From Lewinella sp. W8 (lineage in GTDB: Bacteria > Bacteroidota > Bacteroidia > Chitinophagales > Saprospiraceae): a stretch of 64,000 bases of DNA. How positions within the stretch are numbered: position 1 is the stretch's first letter; each line of letters opens with the position of its first letter. Position numbers and translations under genes: made by a program. The notes below the pieces were generated by a model. It did no database searches, was not told the DNA's origin, and worked only from the letters and a program-made list of their open reading frames with translations. The DNA is taken from contig NZ_SNAQ03000017.1 in NCBI RefSeq assembly GCF_004375085.3, forward strand, positions 1 through 64,000, written 5' to 3'. Below, in pieces: positions 45,881 to 55,479 of this stretch.

Positions 45881-46096
45881 CTAGGTATTGTCGGGGACCA
45901 TAATGGGTCGGCGAAAAGTAAGTACGATACCGCTGGTTTTTCCGTGATCCCAGAGATTGTGGGCCACCGCGGTGGTACTGACCAGTTCCCAGCCTTTTTC
46001 GGCCGCCGAATTGATATTCTTATCCAGGTGAACGAGATCAGCATCATCCCGAAATTTACCGGACACGATGATGGATTTATATTCGAAATTGGGCAT
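45881..46096 (-). CDS. Small DUF4177-like protein
   Basis: The preferred ATG at 46096 gives a 71-residue protein (MPNFEYKSIIVSGK). The pattern YKSIIV..., a middle helix NSAAEKGWELVST and a final strand IVLTFRRP resembles the small DUF4177-type fold seen in many bacteria (YE-K-V ... G-x-E-GWELV). No function is known for that family. It precedes the small membrane protein. Confidence 0.6.
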   Translation of the reverse strand: MPNFEYKSIIVSGKFRDDADLVHLDKNINSAAEKGWELVSTTAVAHNLWDHGKTSGIVLTFRRPIMVPDNT

Positions 46097-46182
46097 GACA
46101 GCATTTTGCTTCAATATCGTATGCCGGTCGCTGGTGGACAAACCTCCTCGATCAACCAGGGACGAAATCCGACCAATAGAAA

Positions 46183-46211
46183 GGGGGCAAAAGCCTCAGA
46201 CTTTTGCCCCC
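46183..46211 (-). terminator. Intrinsic terminator after the redoxin lipoprotein gene
   Basis: Perfect 11-bp arms GGGGGCAAAAG and CTTTTGCCCCC with a 7-nt loop; on the minus strand TTTCTATTGG follows. It lies 30 bp past the stop of the redoxin gene. Confidence 0.85.
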
Positions 46212-46241
46212 TCTTTCCTGGTTTTTCCGATAGTTATCGGT

Positions 46242-46919
46242 TTACTTGGCCTTGATGGAACAACCGATGGCTTTGACCTCGGTGGGCTCCGGCATTTGGC
46301 CGGCTTCGAGGGCCGCCACGGCCATTTCCACGTAGCGCTCGGTCACACCTTCGGCGTCCTGGGCACTGTCGTCGATGGCACCGTGGTACTGCAGCACGCG
46401 GTTAGCGTCCAGCAGGTAAATTTCGGGCGTCTTGGTGGCGCCGTACTGGGGGAAGATGGTCTGTTCGGCATCCAGCAGGTAGGCAAAGCCAAAGCCTTTT
46501 TCGGCAGCGCGGGCCTGCATGGCCTCCATGTTATCGCCGGGCTTGATCGTAACGTCGTTGGGCTGAATGGCCACGACGGGGTATCCCATGGGGGACATCT
46601 TTTCGTGGAGGGCCACCAGGCGTTCTTCGTAGCCCTTGGCGTAGGGGCAGGTATTGCAGGTGAAGGTCACGATGTAGCCCTTGGGGGTTTCACCGTTGGC
46701 GTCCATGGTGGAGGCCAGGCTGTGCATTTCGCCGTCGATGCCCTCCAGCAAGAAGTCGGGGGCTACGTCACCGATCTGCAGTCCGCTGACGGCGGGCTCT
46801 TCGGCTACGGGGGCTACTTCCGTTTCGGTTTCGGTCGCTTCCGCGGTGGCGGTTTCTCCGCCGCAGGCCACGAGCAGTACGGACAGCGAAAGTAAAAGGG
46901 ATAGTGAAAGGATTTTCAT
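46242..46919 (-). CDS. Thioredoxin-fold (AhpC/TSA-type) lipoprotein
   Basis: The 225-residue protein has a lipoprotein signal (LLVACGG, C19), an acidic Thr/Glu-rich linker, then a redoxin domain (about 47-215): GDVAPDFLLEGIDGEMHSL, FTCNTCPYAKGYEERL with a CNTC pair, and KTPEIYLLDANRVLQYHGAID. The family includes peroxiredoxin-like proteins with FTCNTCPY, common in Bacteroidota. The CxxC could support periplasmic disulfide or peroxide chemistry. It has its own terminator. Confidence 0.82.
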   Translation of the reverse strand: MKILSLSLLLSLSVLLVACGGETATAEATETETEVAPVAEEPAVSGLQIGDVAPDFLLEGIDGEMHSLASTMDANGETPKGYIVTFTCNTCPYAKGYEERLVALHEKMSPMGYPVVAIQPNDVTIKPGDNMEAMQARAAEKGFGFAYLLDAEQTIFPQYGATKTPEIYLLDANRVLQYHGAIDDSAQDAEGVTERYVEMAVAALEAGQMPEPTEVKAIGCSIKAK

Positions 46920-47004
46920 TGTGGTTGGTTTAATGGTTGTTTCTTGCTACAGCGGCAAGCGTTTGATCCGGTTTCCAAACGTTCAAGTGTGGAGGCTAAT
47001 TGTT

Positions 47005-47577
47005 TTACCGTAATTCAGCAACGGCATCCCGCAATTCTTCGTAGGAGGCAAATTTCTCGCCGTGGAATTTCCGGTCGGCGTTGCGGTAGATGACCGTTGC
47101 CGGGATGGCACCACTCCATTCCGGACTCACGCGGTCGATGAAGGAGTTGTAATCACTGTCGGCCAGCGCGACGACGGGGAGGTCCAGCTCCCGCTTTTCA
47201 ACGAAGGTTTTCAGCTTCGTGCGGATGTCCCGCCGAAAGTCCAGGCTGACCATGATAACCTCGGTATCGGTTTCGTCGGCGAGTTGCTCGAAGTAGGGCA
47301 TTTCGGCCACACAGGGGGCGCACCAGGTGGCCCAGAAGTTGATCACGTAGGTCCGGCCATCCTCCTGCCGCAGCAGGGCGTCAATTTCGTCGTAAGTTTC
47401 GTAGACGGGGTAGGTCAGGCCATCTTCGTTGGGGGTCAGCAGGGCCTCCACGGTGGCGTTGGGGCCGCTGGGGGCGGGGGGTTCCGTGGCACCGTTGGTT
47501 CCCCCACCGCCACTGGGCTGTTGGGCGCAGGCGGTGAGCAGGAGGAGGGGTAAGGCCAGAACAAGGAGGCGATGCAT
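47005..47577 (-). CDS. TlpA-like thioredoxin lipoprotein
   Basis: The 190-residue protein has a lipoprotein signal (LLLLTACAQ), a Gly/Pro-rich linker (20-45) and a thioredoxin domain with FWATWCAPCVAEMP (WCAPC active site) and the cis-proline region GAIPATVIY. Such TlpA/ResA-like proteins reduce disulfides in the periplasm, for example in cytochrome c maturation. It lies 85 bp upstream of the redoxin lipoprotein on the same strand, so the two may be expressed together. Confidence 0.85.
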   Translation of the reverse strand: MHRLLVLALPLLLLTACAQQPSGGGGTNGATEPPAPSGPNATVEALLTPNEDGLTYPVYETYDEIDALLRQEDGRTYVINFWATWCAPCVAEMPYFEQLADETDTEVIMVSLDFRRDIRTKLKTFVEKRELDLPVVALADSDYNSFIDRVSPEWSGAIPATVIYRNADRKFHGEKFASYEELRDAVAELR

Positions 47578-47641
47578 GGGTGTATAATTTATTGGGGTTT
47601 AACGCAAAAGGGGTGGTGTTGGATTGCACCCGACGAAAAAA

Positions 47642-47668
47642 GGGGACGCAACATTTCGCCGCGTCCCC
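47642..47668 (-). terminator. Intrinsic terminator, probably of the nrdBA operon
   Basis: Arms GGGGACGC and GCGTCCCC; the minus strand continues with TTTTTTCG, a good T-run. The nearest minus-strand gene upstream is nrdA, from which it is now separated by the 160-bp MITE. Confidence 0.8.
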
Positions 47669-47703
47669 CTCCATCATAGGAAAAATGACAATCTTACGTC
47701 TTA

Positions 47704-47863
47704 GGGCTTGTTTGGATTTTGGTCGTCTGGCCGAATTTGAGATTTTTTGGTAATAGCAAGGCGGGAAAACCGGAGTTTAGCAGCGCTAAATGAGGATTTT
47801 TCCAACGCGGCTAGTGCCAAAAAAGGCCAAATGGAGGTCGATTACTAAAGTTCAAACAAGCAC
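47704..47863. mobile_element. MITE, family A, copy 2, at the nrdA stop codon
   Basis: A 160-bp element matches the copy at 20692-20852 in inverted orientation and is flanked by TTA at 47701-47703 and 47864-47866. The right-hand TTA is also the reverse complement of the nrdA stop codon, so the insertion occurred exactly at the stop and duplicated it. The internal conserved block includes CGGGAAAACCGGAGTTTAGC in both copies. Confidence 0.85.
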
Positions 47864-50401
47864 TTAAGCGCTACAGGCGATGCAGTCCGGATCATCCAGG
47901 CTGCAGGCCTTGCCTACGGCGGCGGTTTGTTCGGCGCTGAGCTCCTCGAAGCCATTGGCGTCAACGGGCTTGGCGGCGGTTTTTTCCTTCACTTCGGGTA
48001 CGGCCACGGCGGCCTCGGGCGCACTGCTCTGCTCGGGATTTCCCTGCACCTGCGCGTCTGCGCCCTCACGCTTCGTCTGCGTACGTGCGCCCTGCTTGAC
48101 CTGACCGTCGCCCTGATCGCCGGCCTTCTGGAGGGCGTTCTTGTCTAGGGTAAACTTGATCGCGTCCCGGGCGGCTTTGGTGCGGAGGTAGTACATGCCC
48201 GTCTTGAGGCCCTTGCTCCAGGCGTAGAAGTGCATGCTGCTCAGCTTGCCAAAGTTGACGTTCTCCACGAAGAGGTTCATGCTCTGGCTCTGGCAGATGT
48301 AGGCTCCGCGGTCGGCGGCCATGTCGATGACGACCTTCTGGCTGATCTCCCAGACCGTCTTGTAGAGGTCCCGCAGGTGCTGGGGCACGTCGTCAAAGGC
48401 CTGGATGGAGCCGTTGGCGGCCATCAGGCGGTTGCGCATGCTGTTGTCCCACAGTCCGAGCCCGATGAGGTCGTGCAGCAGGTGCTTGTTCACCACGATG
48501 AACTCTCCGGAAAGCGTGCGGCGGGTGTACAGGTTCGAGCTGTAGGGCTCGAAACATTCATTGTTGCCCAGAATCTGGCTGGTACTGGCGGTGGGCATCG
48601 GAGCGACCAGCAGGGAGTTTCGCAGTCCGTGCTTAGCCATTTCCTTTTTCAGGCCCTTCCAGTCCCAACGATCGCTGGGGGTCACGCCCCACATGTCGTA
48701 CTGCAGGGTACCCTCACTGGCGGGGCTCCCCGGGTAGCTTTCGTAGTGCCCATCTTCCTTGGCCAGCTGGATACTCTCCTTGAGGGCCGCGTAGTAGATG
48801 GTCTCGAAGATGTCCTTGTTGAGTTGCTTCGCTTCGGGGCTGTCGAAGGCGTAGCGCATCATGATGAAGGCGTCGGCCAGGCCCTGCACGCCGAGCCCGA
48901 TGGGACGGTGGCGCATGTTCGAGTTCCGGGCCTGCTCAATCGGGTAGTAGTTCCGGTCGATGACCTTATTTAGGTTACGGGTCACCACGCGGGTGATTTC
49001 GTAGAGCTTATCGAAGTCGTAGGTCCGGTCTTCCTTGACGTACTTGGGCAGCGCCAGACTGGCCAGGTTACACACGGCCACTTCGTCGGGACTGGTGTAC
49101 TCGATGATCTCCGTGCAGAGGTTGCTGCTGCGGATGGTTCCCAGGTTCTGCTGGTTGCTCTTTTTGTTGGCCGCATCCTTGTACAGGATGTAGGGCGTTC
49201 CGGTTTCCACCTGGCTTTCGAGCACGGCGTTCCACAGGTCACGGGCCTTGATGGTCTTGCGGGCCTTGCCTTCCTCCTCGTACTGGTGGTACAGCGCCTC
49301 AAATTCTCCGGAGTGTGCGTCGAAGAGACCGGAGGCTTCGTTGGGATCGAAGAGGCTCCATTCGGCGTCGGCCTTCACGCGTTCCATGAACAGGTCGTTC
49401 ACCCACAGGGCGTAGAACAGGTCGCGGGCGCGGAGTTCTTCCTTGCCGTGATTCTTTTTCAGTTCCAGGAATTCGAAGATGTCGGCGTGCCAGGGTTCCA
49501 GGTAAACGGCGAAGGCGCCCTTGCGCTTGCCACCGCCCTGGTCCACGTAGCGGGCCGTATCGTTGAACACCTTCAGCATCGGTACGATACCATTACTGGT
49601 GCCGCCGGTACCCTTGATGTAGGACCCCGTGGCCCGGATGTTGTGGATGCTCAGGCCAATACCGCCGGCACTCTGGCTGATGCGCGCACAACGACGGAGG
49701 GTTTCGAAGATGCCTTCAATGCTGTCCTCAGTCATGCTGAGCAGGAAGCAGCTCGACATTTGTGGCTTGGGCGTGCCGGAGTTGAACAGCGTGGGCGTAG
49801 CGTGGATGAACCACTTTTCGCTCATCAACTGGTAGGTCTGGATCGCGCTTTCGATGTCTTCCCCGTGAATACCCACCGACACGCGCATGAGCATGTGCTG
49901 CGGGCGCTCCACGACGGCACCGTCCATCCGCATCAGGTAGCTGCGCTCCAGGGTTTTGTAACCAAAGTAATCGAACTCAAAGTCGCGGTCGTAGATGATG
50001 GCTGCATCCAGGCGATTGGCGTGCTCCCGGATTACGGCCATGGTATCGTCGCCGATCAGACCGGCGGGTTCGTCGGTCTTGGGGTCGAGATAGTTGTAGA
50101 GCCCTTCCATCGTCTCGCTGAAGGACTTGTTGGTTTCCTTATGCAAATTGGAAATGGCGATCCGGGCGGCCAGTTGGGCGTAGTCCGGGTGTACGGTGCT
50201 CATGGACGCGGCCGTTTCGGCCGCCAGGTTGTCCAGCTCTACCGTAGTAACGCCGTCGTAGAGCCCCTGGATGACTTTTTTGGAAACGGTAATGTGGTCG
50301 ACAAAATTCTCGTCCAGTCCGTAACACAGTTTTTTAATACGGGCGGTGATCTTATCAAAGGAGACGTCCTCGCGGCGTCCGGAACGTTTGATTACTTGCA
50401 T
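47864..50401 (-). CDS. nrdA: Ribonucleoside-diphosphate reductase alpha subunit (class I)
   Basis: The 845-residue protein has an N-terminal ATP cone ([20 protein letters not shown]), the barrel-domain hallmarks [27 protein letters not shown] and [15 protein letters not shown], and a C-terminal cysteine pair (CIAC) that receives electrons from thioredoxin or glutaredoxin. It reduces ribonucleotides to deoxyribonucleotides with the radical supplied by NrdB. A low-complexity linker (about 775-830, Gln/Lys/Glu/Ala-rich) precedes the tail and contains a GCACCTGCGC motif in its DNA (48046-48055). The stop codon coincides with a MITE boundary. Confidence 0.98.
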   Translation of the reverse strand: MQVIKRSGRREDVSFDKITARIKKLCYGLDENFVDHITVSKKVIQGLYDGVTTVELDNLAAETAASMSTVHPDYAQLAARIAISNLHKETNKSFSETMEGLYNYLDPKTDEPAGLIGDDTMAVIREHANRLDAAIIYDRDFEFDYFGYKTLERSYLMRMDGAVVERPQHMLMRVSVGIHGEDIESAIQTYQLMSEKWFIHATPTLFNSGTPKPQMSSCFLLSMTEDSIEGIFETLRRCARISQSAGGIGLSIHNIRATGSYIKGTGGTSNGIVPMLKVFNDTARYVDQGGGKRKGAFAVYLEPWHADIFEFLELKKNHGKEELRARDLFYALWVNDLFMERVKADAEWSLFDPNEASGLFDAHSGEFEALYHQYEEEGKARKTIKARDLWNAVLESQVETGTPYILYKDAANKKSNQQNLGTIRSSNLCTEIIEYTSPDEVAVCNLASLALPKYVKEDRTYDFDKLYEITRVVTRNLNKVIDRNYYPIEQARNSNMRHRPIGLGVQGLADAFIMMRYAFDSPEAKQLNKDIFETIYYAALKESIQLAKEDGHYESYPGSPASEGTLQYDMWGVTPSDRWDWKGLKKEMAKHGLRNSLLVAPMPTASTSQILGNNECFEPYSSNLYTRRTLSGEFIVVNKHLLHDLIGLGLWDNSMRNRLMAANGSIQAFDDVPQHLRDLYKTVWEISQKVVIDMAADRGAYICQSQSMNLFVENVNFGKLSSMHFYAWSKGLKTGMYYLRTKAARDAIKFTLDKNALQKAGDQGDGQVKQGARTQTKREGADAQVQGNPEQSSAPEAAVAVPEVKEKTAAKPVDANGFEELSAEQTAAVGKACSLDDPDCIACSA

Positions 50402-50599
50402 AGGATGGAATATTTAAGGCGCGATATTAAACCGGAGGGAAATGTGGGTGCCCAGCAGGAAGGTGTTCGCGTGGATTTTAATGACTGGTGAATACAGGAG
50501 GGCTCCGAGCGAGATGTGCGACAATACTATTAAGCCGGGAGCCTGAATCGGTGACGATCCCATGTGGGAATAAGCGGCGGCAGTGAAGCGAGTATGGTA

Positions 50600-50636
50600 A
50601 CCGTACCGACGCCCCACTGCCGGGCGCCGGTACGGT
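50600..50636 (-). promoter_or_regulatory. Hairpin between nrdB and nrdA
   Basis: Arms ACCGTACCG and CGGTACGGT with inner GCCC/GGGC pairing begin 5 bp after the nrdB stop. There is no T-run on the minus strand. It may act as an attenuator or an mRNA-stability element that sets the NrdB:NrdA ratio. Confidence 0.5.
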
Positions 50637-50641
50637 ACGAG

Positions 50642-51619
50642 TTAAAAGTCTTCGTCCAGCGAAAAGGACTGCTTTTCGCGGTCGCTGGTTACCCCAGCTT
50701 TCTGGTATTCCCCTACCCGCTTCTCGAAGAAGTTGGTTTTACCCTGGAGGTTGATCATGTCCATCCAGGGGAAGGGGTTCTCTACGTTCCAAATCTTGGG
50801 CTGCCCGAGTTCCGCCAGGAGACGGTCGGCGACAAACTCAATGTACTGGCACATCATGTCGGAGTTCATGCCGATCAGGTTCACCGGCAAGGCGTCCGAA
50901 ACAAATTCTTTCTCGATGGCCACGGCATCGGCGATGATGTCGCGCACTACCTGGGGATCCAGCTTGTGCTGGATGTGCTCGTTGTAGAGCAGACAGGCGA
51001 AGTCGCAGTGCATGCCCTCGTCCCGGCTGATCAGTTCGTTACTGAAGGTCAGTCCGGGCATCAGGCCGCGCTTCTTCAACCAGAAAATGGAGCAGAAGGA
51101 ACCACTGAAGAAAATACCCTCTACGGCGGCGAAGGCCACGATGCGCTCGGCAAAGTTGCCGTTCTCGATCCAGCGCAGGGCCCAGTCGGCCTTTTTCTTC
51201 ACGCAGTCCATCGTTTCGATGGCGTTGAAGAGGTAATCCTTTTCCTTGGGGTCATTGATGTAGGTATCAATGAGCAGGGAGTAGGTTTCCGAATGGATGT
51301 TTTCCATCATGATCTGGAAACCGTAGAAGAATTTGGCTTCCGTATACTGTACCTCGGAAACGAAGTTTTCGGCCAGGTTCTCGTTTACGATACCGTCAGA
51401 AGCGGCGAAGAAGGCCAGGACGTGCTTGATGAAGTGGCGCTCGTTGTCGTTGAGTTTATTGGCCCAGTCGTTCAGATCAGCACTCAGGTCAATTTCTTCT
51501 GCCGTCCAGAAACAGGCTTCCTGAAGCTTGTAGAATTGCCAGATATCGTCGTGCTCGATGGGGAAAAGCACGAAGCGGTTGGGATTGTCAACTAAGATCG
51601 GTTCGATCGGTGCGGTCAT
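50642..51619 (-). CDS. nrdB: Ribonucleoside-diphosphate reductase beta subunit (class Ia-type)
   Basis: The 325-residue protein houses the di-iron tyrosyl-radical cofactor. By spacing to E. coli R2, D75, E106 and H109 are iron ligands and Y113 (in [10 protein letters not shown]) is the radical tyrosine. The second half supplies EGIFFSGSF and [12 protein letters not shown] with the other Glu/His ligands. The order nrdB-nrdA is reversed relative to E. coli. The upstream gap holds a dense group of DnaA boxes, and DnaA is known to control nrdAB in E. coli. Confidence 0.97.
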   Translation of the reverse strand: MTAPIEPILVDNPNRFVLFPIEHDDIWQFYKLQEACFWTAEEIDLSADLNDWANKLNDNERHFIKHVLAFFAASDGIVNENLAENFVSEVQYTEAKFFYGFQIMMENIHSETYSLLIDTYINDPKEKDYLFNAIETMDCVKKKADWALRWIENGNFAERIVAFAAVEGIFFSGSFCSIFWLKKRGLMPGLTFSNELISRDEGMHCDFACLLYNEHIQHKLDPQVVRDIIADAVAIEKEFVSDALPVNLIGMNSDMMCQYIEFVADRLLAELGQPKIWNVENPFPWMDMINLQGKTNFFEKRVGEYQKAGVTSDREKQSFSLDEDF

Positions 51620-51932
51620 GATGACGATTTAATAAGGTGCGAAAGAGGGTTAATGCACTGTGAAATAAATGCCGAGGTTTTCCCGCACTCTTCCGGGCGG
51701 ACAGCACCCTGAAAGAGCAGATAGTAAAACCCTGGTCGTTGTTCGTGAGTAGGTTCAAGGACTACCGGAGCCCTTGCTTTCGGGCCTAGTTAAGGCGGCA
51801 CCTCAAGGAAGATGCCGCCTTAGCCCAAGTGGTATCAGTAAGTCCGTTACGGGATGAAAACCACTAACAATTCGTTGTTTTCTCTCGTGCTCAGGCTAAG
51901 ATATGCTTTCCGGGCACCTATTTCACCATTTT

Positions 51933-52073
51933 TTATCCACAGCCTGTGGAAATTAATTTGTATCCAATTATAAAACAGCTACTTAGGCCATAAATGAAAT
52001 TTATCAACAATGTGGATAATGTTATCAACATGTGGAAAACCTCAAAAATTTGTGGATAAAAACCCTTTCCACA
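51933..52073. promoter_or_regulatory. DnaA-box cluster (replication-origin candidate or nrdB control region)
   Basis: Within 141 bp there are three perfect TTATCCACA boxes (51933-51941 plus; 52011-52019 and 52051-52059 minus), two TTATCAACA (52001-52009, 52022-52030), one TTTTCCACA (52031-52039 minus), and near matches at 51945-51953 and 52065-52073. The spacer between the first and the rest (51950-52000) is A+T-rich. The 51620-52169 gap is otherwise free of genes. The density exceeds what a simple promoter needs and resembles an oriC. Confidence 0.65.
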
Positions 52074-52098
52074 CTCTTGTCAGGTCAATAAACGCGAA

Positions 52099-52119
52099 AG
52101 GCGCCGGAATCCGGCGCCT
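52099..52119 (-). terminator. Hairpin terminator after the WD40-caspase gene
   Basis: Arms AGGCGCCGG and CCGGCGCCT with loop AAT. On the minus strand TTCGCGTTTATTG follows, a weak T-tract. It lies 50 bp past the stop codon; on the plus strand an A+T-rich tract with TTTTTT follows at about 52130, so it may work in both directions. Confidence 0.65.
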
Positions 52120-52169
52120 CGCATTATATAATTTTTTGTTGTATAAATTTTCCTCTCCTGGAATGGCCG

Positions 52170-55100
52170 CTAATGCACACTCAACGGAAAATCCTGCCCG
52201 AACCCGAAGCTGGCCGGATACTGCGGTACGCCGTTCGTCCGCTGGGTCAGTTCCGGCACTTCGGCGTCCAGATAAGCCTTGAGTTCGTTGACGCTCACCC
52301 GCCGGTCGCTGCCGGCGGCCTTGCCGGATAATCCCTGCAGCAGTACGAAGGTGAAGGCTCCGTGGCCCAGCTCATCGAATTCGGACGCAAACTGCGTACT
52401 TCCCGAAGCCGTCAGCCAGTGGGTTCCCGTGCTGCGGGCCAGTTGGGCGATGGCGCGCTCCTCCGCCGCCCCGCGGCGGGCGAAGCTGCTGGCCAGGCCG
52501 GCACTCTGACAGGCATCCAGGATATACAGCTGCTTCTGGGCGGGAATGGCGGCGGCCAGGGTGCGCAGCTCCGTAGCCGAAATCCCGCGCTGGGCCAGGC
52601 CCGTTTCGTTGCCGTAAATCTGGGTAACATCGTGGGGTACCAGGAAGAAATCGGGCTCGGCACCTTCGGACATGGTACCGTGGCCAGCGTAGTAGAAAAC
52701 GAATACGTCCTGGGGCTTTGCGGCGGCCGTCACCTGTTGCAGGGCCGTCAGAATATCTTCCCGTTTAGCCGCCTGGTTCCGGACGCTGTACACCTTCGTT
52801 TGTCCCACGATGCCCCCCATGCCCGACAGGAGGGCCGCCTCCAGTCCGGCGGCATCCGCTTCGGCGTAGTTGAGGTTGTAGCGGGGGTTCTTGTACTGGT
52901 TGATGCCCACCGTGAGCAGGTGTAGGGTGATGACGTCTTCCGCGGCGGGGCCGGCGGCGGGTTTTGGGGGCTGAAAGCTCACGATCAGTTCCGCCGGCGC
53001 ACTTTCGGTGCCCTGTCCGTTGATGGCTACGGCCCGAAAATGGTTCTCTCCCGCCAGCAGCTGGAGGCGGTAATCCCGCTCCAAATCAGCCTCGCTATCC
53101 GACTCTACGATCAGATTGCGGGCACCACTTCCCACGAGCTTCCCGTTGTGGTACAACCGCAGATCGGCCACACCACCACCGTTGCCCACGGCCGAAAGGG
53201 TCAGCACGGCATCCTGCGCCTGCGCCAAAACTTTGGTTATTTCTTCCGTTTGATCATCCTCTACGATCAGGTTACGGGTGCCCGAGGAATAGCGGATGGA
53301 GACCGAAGGCGGATTCTCCACCTGCCCGATGCTGAGGGGACGGACCGGCCCTTCACTACGACTCAGGACGGCCCCGAGTAATCCCGGCGTAAAGAAGCCC
53401 GCGTACAACTGTTCCAGCGGCAGGATTTCCTTCCCCAGCGTGTAGTACATGTACTTCATGGCCTCCGGTGTAGCGTCGAAGCGACCGTCGGGGGTAATGA
53501 TCACCCAGTCGCCACGGTCATCGAAGAAAAACAACTTGGCGGCCTCCCGCCCGGAGCGCAAATCCCACAGGCGAACGGTGTTGTCAAAGCCCGCCGAGAG
53601 GAGAAAATCTCCGTCCAGGAAACCGGTTGCGTTCACCGTGCCCTGGTGCCCCGCGAGGCGCTGTTCAATCTGCCCACTGGCGGCCCCGACCACCGTAATC
53701 GTTTCGTCCGTACTTCCTTCGGTGGGGCGCTCCTGCCCCGTAAGCTTATCCCCCGCCGCGTTGAAGGCCGCCTCGAAGTGCGTCCCGTCCCGACGGGTGT
53801 ACGTCCTGATCACCTTACCATCGCGGGCGTTGATGGTGACCACGTCCTTGAGGAAACTACCACCGATGACGGTCTTGCCGTCCGGCCGGTACTGAAAGGT
53901 CCCGCAAGGGATACGGGACCGCCATTGTACCTTCCCCTGGCGGGTATCGTAGGCGGTAAGTACCGTGGCCTGGCCCGGGTTATCAACCTCCACAAAATCG
54001 TTGCTGAGTACCTGACGTCCATCGGGGGAAAAGGCTACGAACCAATGCTCGGCAAAAGCCTTGGGGTAATCGTTGCCCTTCACCGTCCAGCTGGCCCGGG
54101 TGCTTCCCGCGGGATAGTAGGCCACGCCTCCCGGACTGGCAACCAGCATATTCCCCTGCTCATCCAGGCCGACGGCCCGGGGTTCCGGATACGCGAGGGT
54201 CACCATGACCGTACTGCCGGTTTGGGCATCACTCCAGCTCACCCGGCCATCGGGATGACTGGAGGCCACGTACCGCCCCCCCCTGCTGATCGCCAGATGT
54301 TCCGATTTTCCCACCGGGGAAATAATCGCCTGGCGGGGCCCGCGATCCGTCAGGCGAACGTGCCGGATTTCTCCGGAGCGGCTGCCCATCGCAAACTGAA
54401 GTCCATCGGGGGTGGTGCGCAGGTCGCTGACGGAAAGCAGGGGGGCACCAAAATGGCGGAATACCTGACCGTTTCTTGCTTCCGCAATCCGGTTAGGGTC
54501 CCGGTTGGTGACGAGCAATTTGCCCGACCGGTACAACTGCAGCACGCTGTTGGAGCTGCCGCCCGGTTTGGTCACGTAGGCTACGCCCGCACCGGTCCGG
54601 TAATTTCCGCTGATCATCCCCTCCCCTTCCAGCCCGTAGTAGAAGGTTTCCTGCCCCGCATCGGCGACAAAGTTCTGGTATAGCTTTCCGAGCTTTTTGA
54701 TGTCTGGATGGGTGATTCTTTTCCTCCAGACCAGCTGTCCGTCCGTCTTAGCGACCGTCAGGGTGATGGCACCATCCTGACGATCTTCGTACAGGAAGTT
54801 GCCGTCGGGCAGTATTGCCTGCCCGCCGGGGAGTGCGCTGGCCGTAGCGGCGTAAATGTCCACAATGGACGCTTCCCGACGGGCCAGGTAGGTGACCAGT
54901 AATTGACGTCCATCGGGCGTAAAGCTCAGCCGCTTGGCGGGACTCGGCTCCTCCCCCGGGTAGGTGTACTTGGTATTCGTAAACAGGGCCCGTTCCCCGA
55001 TTTTATACATCGCAATCTGGCATTCCTTTCCGCCGGCGAGAAAGAAGTAAAACTCATTTCGGCTCGGATGGGCCGTCACGTCCCCCAGAAAGCGGGTCCG

Positions 55101-55466
55101 GTCCAACTTTGCGGGATAAATTTCCCGTTGGTCCACTACCGCCATGTCCGCCACCGACAGCAGGCTGAAGGTGTTCTCACTAACCGCCGCCAGGTATTGC
55201 CCGTCGTTACTAAAGGCCAGGTGGTTGATGTTGTCGGTGAAGACCGACCCGTTAGGAATGCGCAGCGTACGCAGTAGCTTACCCGACGCATAATCCCAAA
55301 AGCGCACCTGAGCCCCGGAAGAGGATACCACCAGTTGTCCGTCAGGACTTACCTCCACGTCCCGGATCTGGTAGGGAGGGTTGCCGGGAATAACCAGTTC
55401 CGGCGACTGGGCCGGGAGGGTAAATCCCATAAAAAGCAGGCAGAGTAGGAGAAGGGAGCGAGTCAT
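52170..55466 (-). CDS. Exported WD40-propeller/caspase (C14) fusion protein
   Basis: The 1098-residue protein has a signal peptide (ending LPAQ), then one or two beta-propellers with WD40-like repeats (about 25-680), for example IRDVEVSPDGQLVVSSSGAQ, VNATGFLDGDFLLSAGFDNT and VRLWDLRSG. A linker with two copies of RNLIVE(S/D)D follows (about 715-800). The C-terminal caspase domain (about 850-1098) has LLTVGINQYKNPRYNLNYAE, YYAGHG with H929 and YILDACQSAG with C986, both catalytic residues intact. WD40-caspase proteins of cyanobacteria and myxobacteria have the same plan. It should act in the periplasm or at the surface. It follows the C1-protease gene by 13 bp on the same strand. Confidence 0.9.
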   Translation of the reverse strand: MTRSLLLLCLLFMGFTLPAQSPELVIPGNPPYQIRDVEVSPDGQLVVSSSGAQVRFWDYASGKLLRTLRIPNGSVFTDNINHLAFSNDGQYLAAVSENTFSLLSVADMAVVDQREIYPAKLDRTRFLGDVTAHPSRNEFYFFLAGGKECQIAMYKIGERALFTNTKYTYPGEEPSPAKRLSFTPDGRQLLVTYLARREASIVDIYAATASALPGGQAILPDGNFLYEDRQDGAITLTVAKTDGQLVWRKRITHPDIKKLGKLYQNFVADAGQETFYYGLEGEGMISGNYRTGAGVAYVTKPGGSSNSVLQLYRSGKLLVTNRDPNRIAEARNGQVFRHFGAPLLSVSDLRTTPDGLQFAMGSRSGEIRHVRLTDRGPRQAIISPVGKSEHLAISRGGRYVASSHPDGRVSWSDAQTGSTVMVTLAYPEPRAVGLDEQGNMLVASPGGVAYYPAGSTRASWTVKGNDYPKAFAEHWFVAFSPDGRQVLSNDFVEVDNPGQATVLTAYDTRQGKVQWRSRIPCGTFQYRPDGKTVIGGSFLKDVVTINARDGKVIRTYTRRDGTHFEAAFNAAGDKLTGQERPTEGSTDETITVVGAASGQIEQRLAGHQGTVNATGFLDGDFLLSAGFDNTVRLWDLRSGREAAKLFFFDDRGDWVIITPDGRFDATPEAMKYMYYTLGKEILPLEQLYAGFFTPGLLGAVLSRSEGPVRPLSIGQVENPPSVSIRYSSGTRNLIVEDDQTEEITKVLAQAQDAVLTLSAVGNGGGVADLRLYHNGKLVGSGARNLIVESDSEADLERDYRLQLLAGENHFRAVAINGQGTESAPAELIVSFQPPKPAAGPAAEDVITLHLLTVGINQYKNPRYNLNYAEADAAGLEAALLSGMGGIVGQTKVYSVRNQAAKREDILTALQQVTAAAKPQDVFVFYYAGHGTMSEGAEPDFFLVPHDVTQIYGNETGLAQRGISATELRTLAAAIPAQKQLYILDACQSAGLASSFARRGAAEERAIAQLARSTGTHWLTASGSTQFASEFDELGHGAFTFVLLQGLSGKAAGSDRRVSVNELKAYLDAEVPELTQRTNGVPQYPASFGFGQDFPLSVH

Positions 55467-55479
55467 GCTTTAATTCGTT

